Assembly (NCBI GenBank): GCA_028284605.1
Contig: JANQRL010000035.1
Location: 1 to 33,316, forward strand
Origin: Paracoccaceae bacterium
GTDB taxonomy: Bacteria; Pseudomonadota; Alphaproteobacteria; Rhodobacterales; Rhodobacteraceae
Length of the DNA stretch: 33,316 bases
Direction of reading: 5' to 3'
Under the pieces are notes generated by a model, which worked only from the letters and a program-made list of their open reading frames with translations, was not told the DNA's origin and made no database searches. The position numbers and the translations under genes were made by a program. Shown one piece after another: positions 27,650 to 33,316 of this stretch (position 1 is the stretch's first letter; the number at the start of each line of letters is the position of its first letter).

Positions 27650-28837
27650 TCAGCGGAAGGAGGCGGTCGCCGTGCTGCCGTCCTCGATATCGTATTCGCG
27701 GTAGCTGCCGCCGCTCTCGCCGGGGCCGATCAGTTCCACCGCGGTGGCGCCGACATAGTCGACATCGCCGCCGCCGCGGATGATCTCGAGCGCCTTGCCG
27801 AGTTCTCCGGGGAAGATCTGTTCGCCGGGCGCGTTGGCGATGGCCATCACCTCGGCGGCCACGTCGGTCCCCGCGGTCGAGCCCGCCGCTTCCATCGCCA
27901 GCATGATCAGCGCGGCCGCGTCGTAGCTTTCGCCGGTGAAGGACGAGGTCGGGTCGAATCCCGCCTCGGCGCCCATCTCGACGAAGGTCGCGCCGCCCGG
28001 GCTATCGGTGCCCGGCACCACGCCGAAGGAGGCCGACAACTCGTCGCCGATCGCGTCGATCAGGCTCTGGCCGAACATCCCGTCGGGGAGCAGGAACGTG
28101 TCGAAGGCCCCGGTGTCGAGCGAGGAGCGGATCACGCCGAGCCCGCCGCCATCGGCATAGCCGGCCACGACCAGCGCCTCGCCGCCGGCGGCGGCCAGTG
28201 CGCCGACCTCGGCCGAGTAGTCCGCCTTGGCTTCCTCATGGGCGGCGGAGATCGTGACTGCGCCGCCGGCGGCCTCGAACGCCGCCTGGAAGCTGTCGGC
28301 AAGGCCCTTGCCGTAATCGTTGTTGGTGTAGGTCACGGCGACCTCGCCAAAGCCGCGATCCATCAGAACGTCGGTGAGGATCTGGCCCTGGCGCGCGTCG
28401 GACGGCGCGGTCCGGAAGAACAGGCCGTTATCCTCGGCGGTCGAGAGCCCCGGTGAGGTCGCCGAGGGCGAGATCATCATCACGCCATTGGCAACCGCCA
28501 CATTGGCCAGGATCGCCCCGGTCACCCCCGAGCAATCGGCGCCCATGATCGTGGTGACGCCGTCGGAGGTGATCAGGCGTTCGGCGGCGGCGGTCGCGGC
28601 GGCGCTGTCGACGCAGGTCGAATCCGCGCGCACCGGCTCGACCATGTGGCCGTCGAGCAGGCCGCCGGCCTCGTTGACCTCGGCCATCGCAAGCTCCGCC
28701 GAATCCGCCATATGCGGGGTCAGCGATTCGATCGGCCCGGTGAAACCGAGAATGATGCCGATCTTGATCTCGCCGTCGGCCAGTGCCGGGCCGGCCATCA
28801 GCGCGGCGGCGGCGGTCGCCGTCAGAAGTCTCTTCAT
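27650..28837 (-). CDS. livK: branched-chain amino-acid ABC transporter substrate-binding protein LivK
   Basis: The 395-residue periplasmic binding protein captures the solute for the importer. A signal peptide ends at ALA-D (residues 20/21). The mature protein starts EIKIGIILGFTGPIES, typical of the type I (LivJ/K-like) fold. MADSAELAMAEVNEAGG, TTIMGADCSGVTGAILANVAVANGVMMISPSATSPGLS and the VTYTNNDYGKGLADSF hinge region follow. Two Cys (STCVDS, ADCSG) may form a disulfide. GGGAGA precedes the ATG at 28837; the longer frame to 28876 has no signal-peptide logic. It is the first gene of the operon. The solute remains unproven. Confidence 0.92.
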   Translation of the reverse strand: MKRLLTATAAAALMAGPALADGEIKIGIILGFTGPIESLTPHMADSAELAMAEVNEAGGLLDGHMVEPVRADSTCVDSAAATAAAERLITSDGVTTIMGADCSGVTGAILANVAVANGVMMISPSATSPGLSTAEDNGLFFRTAPSDARQGQILTDVLMDRGFGEVAVTYTNNDYGKGLADSFQAAFEAAGGAVTISAAHEEAKADYSAEVGALAAAGGEALVVAGYADGGGLGVIRSSLDTGAFDTFLLPDGMFGQSLIDAIGDELSASFGVVPGTDSPGGATFVEMGAEAGFDPTSSFTGESYDAAALIMLAMEAAGSTAGTDVAAEVMAIANAPGEQIFPGELGKALEIIRGGGDVDYVGATAVELIGPGESGGSYREYDIEDGSTATASFR

Positions 28838-29010
28838 GATGTGTCTCCCTGGTGGATCTTCCTGTCCGGCCGACAAGTTAGGGCGCGATTCGCAAAAAGG
28901 GAAGCGGTGCGGCGCAGTTGGAGCGAGTCATTCATTGACGTCGGGGCGGATGGCGCGGGTGCGGTCGCAGTCGCCGGAACCCGGAAACGAGCGGTTTGGA
29001 GTCGGCAGAT

Positions 29011-29172
29011 CTACCGATGGGCTCGCGCCACGACCTCGGCCGGCGCGATCCGCGGCGCCTCCCCGACAAGCCATCGGATTCCGACGACCGCCGCGATCGC
29101 CAGCACCACGACGATGATCAGCCCGAAGATCAGGCTCCGGACGGCCGCCGCGGCCCAGCCCGAAGACCTCAC
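29011..29172 (-). CDS. small single-span membrane protein (53 aa)
   Basis: The 53-residue product has one clear transmembrane helix, SLIFGLIIVVVLAIAAVVGI, after a short basic start (MRSSGWAAAAVR), and ends in a soluble tail (RWLVGEAPRIAPAEVVARAHR). It would sit in the inner membrane. The GTG start overlaps the stop of the GlxA-type regulator gene in a GTGA junction, which supports it being real despite its size. No family is recognised. The 173 bp between it and the livK start hold the livK promoter region and no other gene I can support. Confidence 0.65.
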   Translation of the reverse strand: MRSSGWAAAAVRSLIFGLIIVVVLAIAAVVGIRWLVGEAPRIAPAEVVARAHR

Positions 29173-30176
29173 ACGCTCAGCCGCGCCGCATGGGCGCCGC
29201 GCTCGCGATAGGGGGTGGTGTCGTAATGCGCCCGGTAGCATTTGGAGAAATGCGACGGCGAGGCGAAGCCGCAGGCGAGTGCCACGTTGATCACGCTCAT
29301 ATCGGTCTGCATCAGCAGGTTGCGCGCCTTTTGCAGCCGAAGCTCCATATAATAGCGCTTCGGCGAGCGGTTCAGGTAGCGGCGGAACAGGCGTTCGAGC
29401 TGGCGCGTTGACATGCCGACGTCGCGCGCCAGGATCGAGGGCGAGATCGGCTCCTCGATATTCTGCTCCATCATCTGGATGACCTGGGAAAGCTTCGGAT
29501 GCCGCACCCCGATCCGCGTCGGGATCGAGAGCCGCTGGGTGTCCTGATCGGTGCGGATCGAGGAATAGATGAGCTGGTCGGCCACGGCATTGGCCAGTTC
29601 CTCGCCATGGTCGTCGGCGATGAGCTTCAGCATCAGGTCGATGGAAGCGGTGCCGCCGGCGGTGGTCATCCGGTTGCCGTCCACCACGAAGACGGATTTG
29701 GTCAGTTCGACCTCGTCGAATTCCTCGGCGAAACTGTCCTGGTTCTCCCAGTGGATCGTGGCGCGCTTGCCATCCAGCAGCCCGGCCTTGGCGAGCGTAT
29801 AGCCGGCGGTGCAGAGCCCGCCCATCGTCACCCCGCGCCGTGCCTCGCGCCGCAGCCAGTTCAGGATCGGCCGGGTCGTCGCCTCCTGCACGTCGAGCCC
29901 GCCGCAAAGGAGTACGGTGTCGTCGCGGCCCAGTTCCTCTAGCCCGAGATCGACCGGAAAGCGCACGCCGGCGGAACAGGCCACCGGATCGCCGTTCTCC
30001 CCCACCAGAACCCAGTCATAAAGCGTCTTGCCGGCGACTCGGTTGGCGATGCGGAGCGATTCCACCGCGCAGGAGAAACAGAGCAGGGTGAAGCTCTCCA
30101 AGAGCACGAAGGCGAACCGCCGCGCCCGGGCGCCGTCAGTGTCGACCTCGACAAGGGGGGGATGTCCGTCGCTCAT
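29169..30176 (-). CDS. GlxA-family (DJ-1/PfpI + AraC) transcriptional regulator
   Basis: The 335-residue protein has an N-terminal DJ-1/PfpI-like amidotransferase fold: RRFAFVLLESFTLLCFSCAVESLRIAN, then MGGLCTAGYTLAKAGLLDGKRATIHWEN with the nucleophile-elbow Cys. The C-terminal AraC domain has two helix-turn-helices (SPSILARDVGMSTRQLERLFRRYLNRSPKRYY and NVALACGFASPSHFSKCYRAHYDTTPYRER in parts). Relatives control carnitine, choline and arginine catabolism; the target here is unknown. I chose the ATG at 30176 because the conserved part begins soon after; a frame to 30284 adds an unconserved prefix. It is divergent from the DAHP synthase gene. Confidence 0.87.
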   Translation of the reverse strand: MSDGHPPLVEVDTDGARARRFAFVLLESFTLLCFSCAVESLRIANRVAGKTLYDWVLVGENGDPVACSAGVRFPVDLGLEELGRDDTVLLCGGLDVQEATTRPILNWLRREARRGVTMGGLCTAGYTLAKAGLLDGKRATIHWENQDSFAEEFDEVELTKSVFVVDGNRMTTAGGTASIDLMLKLIADDHGEELANAVADQLIYSSIRTDQDTQRLSIPTRIGVRHPKLSQVIQMMEQNIEEPISPSILARDVGMSTRQLERLFRRYLNRSPKRYYMELRLQKARNLLMQTDMSVINVALACGFASPSHFSKCYRAHYDTTPYRERGAHAARLSV

Positions 30177-30339
30177 CGGAGAACCGTATTCGCTCAGCGG
30201 GCCGACCAGATCAGGTTTGCGATCCGGGATCAATAGGTTGGCGCCATGGGCCGGGCCGGAGACATGATTTGTGATTGGCGCCACGGCCCCGCGCGGCTAT
30301 AGGGACGACCCGGACCGATCCTCCGACGGAGTCTGAGAG

Positions 30340-31713
30340 ATGAGCAACTGGCAGAAAACGACCTGGCGCGACAAACCGCGGGTGCAGATGCCCGACTATC
30401 CCGATGCCGCCGTGCTCGGCGCGGTCGAGGAGAAGCTGGGGACCTATCCGCCGCTCGTTTTTGCGGGCGAGGCGCGCCGGCTGAAGGCCCATCTCGGCGA
30501 CGTGGCCCGTGGCGAGGCGTTTCTCCTGCAAGGGGGCGATTGCGCCGAGAGCTTCAAGGATTTCTCGGCCGACGCGATCCGCGACACGTTCAAGGTGATG
30601 CTCCAGATGGCGATGGTGCTGACCTACGGCGCCAAGGTGCCGGTGGTGAAGGTCGGCCGGATGGCCGGGCAATTCGCGAAGCCGCGCTCGGCGCCCACCG
30701 AGGCGAAGGGCGATCAGGAGCTGCCGTCCTACCGGGGCGACATCATCAACGAGCTGGATTTCACGCCGGAGGCCCGCATCCCGGACCCGGCGAAGATGCT
30801 CCAGGCCTACACCCAGGCGGCGGCGACGCTGAACCTGTTGCGCGCCTTCTCCACCGGCGGTTTCGCCGATATGCACCGGGTGCATCAGTGGACCCTAGGC
30901 TTCACCGATGCCGAGGACGCCGCGCGCTACCGCGACATCGCCGCCCGCATTCAGGACACGATCGATTTCATGGCCGCCGCCGGTATCACCGCCGACACCA
31001 CCCATGAATTCTCGACCGTGGAGTTCTATACCTCCCACGAGGCGCTGTTGCTGGAATACGAGGAGGCGCTGACCCGGCTCGATTCGACCTCCGGCAAGTG
31101 GCTGGCGGGGTCGGGTCACATGATCTGGATCGGCGACCGCACCCGGCAGCCGGACGGCGCCCATGTGGAGTTCGCCCGGGGTGTGCAGAACCCGATCGGG
31201 CTGAAATGCGGACCGTCGATGACCTCCGGCCACCTGAAGGCACTGATGGCGCGGCTCAACCCGGAGAACGAGGCCGGGCGGCTGACGCTGATCACGCGGT
31301 TCGGCGCCGGATCGGTGGGCGAGCATCTGCCGCGGCTGATCAAGGCCGTGGAGGAGGAGGGGGCCAATGTGGTCTGGACCTGCGACCCGATGCACGGCAA
31401 CACGATCAAGTCGGCCTCGGGTTACAAGACCCGGCCGTTCGACAGCGTGCTGCGCGAGGTGCGCGAGTTCTTTGCCGTCCACAAGGCCGAAGGCACGATC
31501 CCCGGCGGCGTGCATTTCGAGATGACCGGCACGGATGTCACCGAATGCACCGGCGGGGTGCGTGCGGTGACCGACGAGGACCTCTCGGACCGCTACCACA
31601 CCGCCTGCGATCCGAGGCTGAATGCGTCGCAATCCCTGGAACTGGCGTTTCTCGTGGCCGAAGAGCTTACCGACCGGCGCAATGCGCTGGCGGCGGCAGC
31701 GCGGGCAGGCTGA
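30340..31713 (+). CDS. aroG: class II 3-deoxy-7-phosphoheptulonate (DAHP) synthase
   Basis: It condenses phosphoenolpyruvate and erythrose-4-phosphate in the first step of the shikimate pathway. The 457-residue protein is of the plant/mycobacterial class II type. The metal ligands are C68 (GGDCAES), H352 (DPMHGNT), E394 (HFEMTG) and D424 (CDPRLN). [22 protein letters not shown], the [25 protein letters not shown] block in parts, and [16 protein letters not shown] are diagnostic. GGAG precedes the ATG. It is divergent from the GlxA-type regulator, which may or may not control it. The gene symbol follows class II usage elsewhere. Confidence 0.94.
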   Translation: MSNWQKTTWRDKPRVQMPDYPDAAVLGAVEEKLGTYPPLVFAGEARRLKAHLGDVARGEAFLLQGGDCAESFKDFSADAIRDTFKVMLQMAMVLTYGAKVPVVKVGRMAGQFAKPRSAPTEAKGDQELPSYRGDIINELDFTPEARIPDPAKMLQAYTQAAATLNLLRAFSTGGFADMHRVHQWTLGFTDAEDAARYRDIAARIQDTIDFMAAAGITADTTHEFSTVEFYTSHEALLLEYEEALTRLDSTSGKWLAGSGHMIWIGDRTRQPDGAHVEFARGVQNPIGLKCGPSMTSGHLKALMARLNPENEAGRLTLITRFGAGSVGEHLPRLIKAVEEEGANVVWTCDPMHGNTIKSASGYKTRPFDSVLREVREFFAVHKAEGTIPGGVHFEMTGTDVTECTGGVRAVTDEDLSDRYHTACDPRLNASQSLELAFLVAEELTDRRNALAAAARAG

Positions 31714-31726
31714 GGTTCGCCTCAGC
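31709..31726 (+). terminator. UUCG hairpin at the end of the DAHP synthase gene
   Basis: The stem gctgagg/cctcagc (7 bp) around a TTCG loop overlaps the stop codon. There is no U-run behind it, so it is a probable 3'-end hairpin rather than a proven terminator. Confidence 0.5.
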
Positions 31727-31893
31727 ACCCTGGCGATGGGCCGTCTGAGGTCCGTTCCGACATCGTCGTCTCGGCGATCGGATCCGATTGCCCGGGGGCG
31801 GACCTCGGTCCCTGCAATGCCGTCGGGCCCTTCGTTGGTCCTGGTGCAAAGACCGAACGGTGTTGCCAGATCCGAACCATTGGCAAGCAATCT

Positions 31894-32166
31894 ATGGGAC
31901 GCGCCCGGTCGCTGCGGCTCGCCGGCTCGGCGGAACTGATGGAACAGGCCGGGTTCGTGGTCGAGACGCATGGCGCCGCGCCGATGCACCTTGTGCGCCC
32001 GCGCCGGATGATCGCCGGCGAGGGGCCGTTCGGCGCCCCGAGGATCGCCAAGAACACCGCGCTGAACCCCGCCGCCCGCAAACGCATCCTGGCGATGCGG
32101 GAGGTCGTCGAGACCGATCGCGACACTATGGCGGCGATCCACCTGGTGACCCGGAAGCCGGGCTGA
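31894..32166 (+). CDS. short protein resembling a methyltransferase C-terminus
   Basis: The 90-residue product reads like the last third of a class I SAM methyltransferase: AELMEQAGFVVETHGAAPMHL, a linker with RIAKNTALNPAARKRILAMREVVETDRDTMAAI, and the closing strand HLVTRKPG. The motif I half is missing, and I see no matching N-terminal half in any frame of the 180 bp upstream. It is therefore probably a remnant, or a small protein of unknown role. No convincing ribosome site precedes the ATG. Confidence 0.45.
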   Translation: MGRARSLRLAGSAELMEQAGFVVETHGAAPMHLVRPRRMIAGEGPFGAPRIAKNTALNPAARKRILAMREVVETDRDTMAAIHLVTRKPG

Positions 32167-32552
32167 TCCCGTGGCGCCTGGATCGGCGGTGTCCGATGAT
32201 TTGCGCCGGTGGCTGTCTGCGCGGCGCCCGTGCCTGGGACTTGGACCAGAAGCGGCACCGCCAATCGGTGTATCGTAGGGATCGCGGGCAAATGGCGGGC
32301 CATGCGCACCGAAAATGCGACCTATTCCTTCGCTGTCGCACTACGATAACATGGCCACGAGACTAGGAGTATTGATCATTCTGCTATGCAGTCCGCAAGC
32401 GCGCTGCGCCGGCCATTTACGGTCGTTTGTGGGTATTGAGACAAGGCTCCGCCATATCGGTGGCCGCCACGTGGATCAAAGCCGTCAATCGGCTATACTT
32501 CATCCAAACACCACACCCGATACCATGAAGACTCATCTGAAAGGACCCTGAG
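32167..32552. other. gene-poor stretch before the AT-richer gene
   Basis: No gene is supported in these 386 bp. Base composition shifts to clearly more AT from about 32,300 onward. The frame 32315-32551 (78 aa) has no ribosome site and no family resemblance. No direct repeat of the downstream tRNA end was seen. Confidence 0.5.
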
Positions 32553-33068
32553 ATGAATTGGGAGGCAATCACCGCTATTGCGCAAACTGCTGGCGTCATT
32601 GGAGTTATCATATCGATTGTGTATCTGAGTATTCAGATCCGTCACAGCAATCAGGCTTCATGGGACGCAACGTTCAAGAGCACTTTGGCACTGTCGATTT
32701 CTAGCCATCATGAGATGATTGAAGGCGACAATGGAGAAACGATCATTCGTGGGTTGCTTAATTATGAGAACCTGCAGGGTCGTGAAAAACTGATATTTGA
32801 TAGTGTGATTTCATCTTGGTTCACGGTGGTCGCCTCGGCGCTTTTCTCAAAAGGTCTGGGCTTCTTTGATGATGAACACACCGAAACCCTGCGCAACATC
32901 CTTCACTCAAGGTTCTTTCCGTACAGCGGCATTCATTCTTGGTGGCAGGAATCAAAAGGTATATTCTCGACCGAGGCTCAGCTTTGGTTCGAAAAGGAAA
33001 TGGCCGAAGCTGATATGTCACAGGATTTCTTCAGGATTAAAGAAGCCGGGGGACCGTCGTCTAATTGA
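32553..33068 (+). CDS. membrane-anchored protein of unknown function, AT-richer
   Basis: The 171-residue protein starts with an N-terminal transmembrane helix (AIAQTAGVIGVIISIVYLSIQI) followed by RHSNQASWDATFKSTLALSISS, a largely helical cytoplasmic-like part with aromatic residues, and a Ser-Asn tail. The opening (MNWEAITAIAQ...GVIISIVYLSIQIR) resembles a loose group of hypothetical proteins I have seen in marine bacteria; their function is unknown. GAAAGGA precedes the ATG. Codon use is visibly less GC-biased than in all other genes here (many aat, att, tta, aaa codons), a sign of recent acquisition. It lies 150 bp from the 3' end of tRNA-Ser, a common island target. Confidence 0.75.
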   Translation: MNWEAITAIAQTAGVIGVIISIVYLSIQIRHSNQASWDATFKSTLALSISSHHEMIEGDNGETIIRGLLNYENLQGREKLIFDSVISSWFTVVASALFSKGLGFFDDEHTETLRNILHSRFFPYSGIHSWWQESKGIFSTEAQLWFEKEMAEADMSQDFFRIKEAGGPSSN

Positions 33069-33218
33069 AGCCGGACGGCGCGTTGCATTTTGACTTGGCG
33101 CTCGCGGCGACATGTCGTGGCAAATAGGGAAGCTCGATATACCGGGGTCAACGGCGACTTAATCTCGCACTGTGTTCAACGAAGCGGCGGCGTAAGACAT
33201 CGCACGATCGGTAGCGGA

Positions 33219-33308
33219 TGGCGGAGAGACAGGGATTCGAACCCTGGGTGGGCTTGCACCCACAACGGTTTTCGAGACCGCCCCGTTCGACCACTCCGGC
33301 ACCTCTCC
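33219..33308 (-). tRNA. tRNA-Ser (anticodon CGA)
   Basis: Read on the minus strand the acceptor arm GGAGAGG pairs with TCTCTCC (one G-T pair). The anticodon loop CTCGAAA gives anticodon CGA (reads UCG). A long variable arm (gtgggtgcaagcccac) marks a type II tRNA-Ser. The T arm is caggg-ttcgaat-ccctg. The discriminator is G and CCA is encoded at 33219-33221. The total of 90 nt fits tRNA-Ser. Its 3' end faces the AT-richer gene. Confidence 0.95.
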
Positions 33309-33316
33309 GCGAAGGG

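Noticed and set aside
32315-32551. 78-codon frame upstream of the AT-richer gene
   Set aside because: It has no ribosome site, no recognisable domain and mixed composition, and likely arises by chance.

Overview
The window looks like a chromosomal segment of a GC-rich alphaproteobacterium, most likely a member of the Rhodobacteraceae (Roseobacter/Rhodobacter group). The evidence is a B12-dependent class II ribonucleotide reductase, a class II DAHP synthase, a Fur/Mur-type regulator without the Fur Cys pairs, a GlxA-type AraC regulator, an NDUFAF6-like phytoene-synthase-fold protein and very short, overlapping gene junctions. I know this from the families; no database search was run. Most of the window is core genome. 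Only the last ~1.5 kb looks accessory.

Layout. 1-2.9 kb (+): tail of a SPOR protein, nagZ, scpA, scpB (peptidoglycan recycling and chromosome condensation) and a small basic protein. 3.0-6.0 kb: a divergent HxlR regulator / NTF2-like pair, a YjbR protein, a GNAT enzyme and a DUF1697 protein. 6.0-7.6 kb (+): cysS, preceded by a tiny reading frame loaded with Cys codons that looks like a leader peptide. 7.6-7.8 kb: a cluster of palindromic repeats. 7.8-11.1 kb (+): cimA, a SAM methyltransferase and an NDUFAF6-like protein, joined by 4-nt overlaps. A convergent lipoprotein gene follows. 12.0-15.7 kb (+): nrdJ with an upstream NrdR box. 15.7-16.2 kb: a gene-free, highly structured interval with large hairpins, a candidate small RNA ending in a strong terminator, and an inverted pair of dispersed repeats.

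16.2-21.3 kb is all on the minus strand: eno-GNAT-cupin (4-nt overlaps), fur-DMT exporter, and tyrS. anmK (+) diverges from tyrS and is the second peptidoglycan-recycling gene here, functionally linked to nagZ. An outer-membrane beta-barrel gene follows. 23.3-28.8 kb (minus) is a complete branched-chain amino-acid-type ABC operon, livK-livG-livF-X-livH-livM, with an unrecognised secreted protein X coupled between livF and livH. 29.0-31.7 kb holds a GlxA-family regulator coupled to a 53-residue membrane protein, divergent from the class II DAHP synthase gene. 31.7-33.3 kb has a methyltransferase-like C-terminal fragment, an AT-richer membrane protein gene and tRNA-Ser(CGA), and resembles the edge of a genomic island.

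The most notable signals are (i) the Cys-codon leader before cysS, (ii) a two-part palindromic element (A+B hairpins) that follows gene ends at two distant loci with compensatory stem changes, (iii) a structured RNA with terminator downstream of nrdJ, (iv) a hairpin repeat cluster between cysS and cimA, and (v) the NDUFAF6-like gene whose reading frame runs on into an antisense gene.
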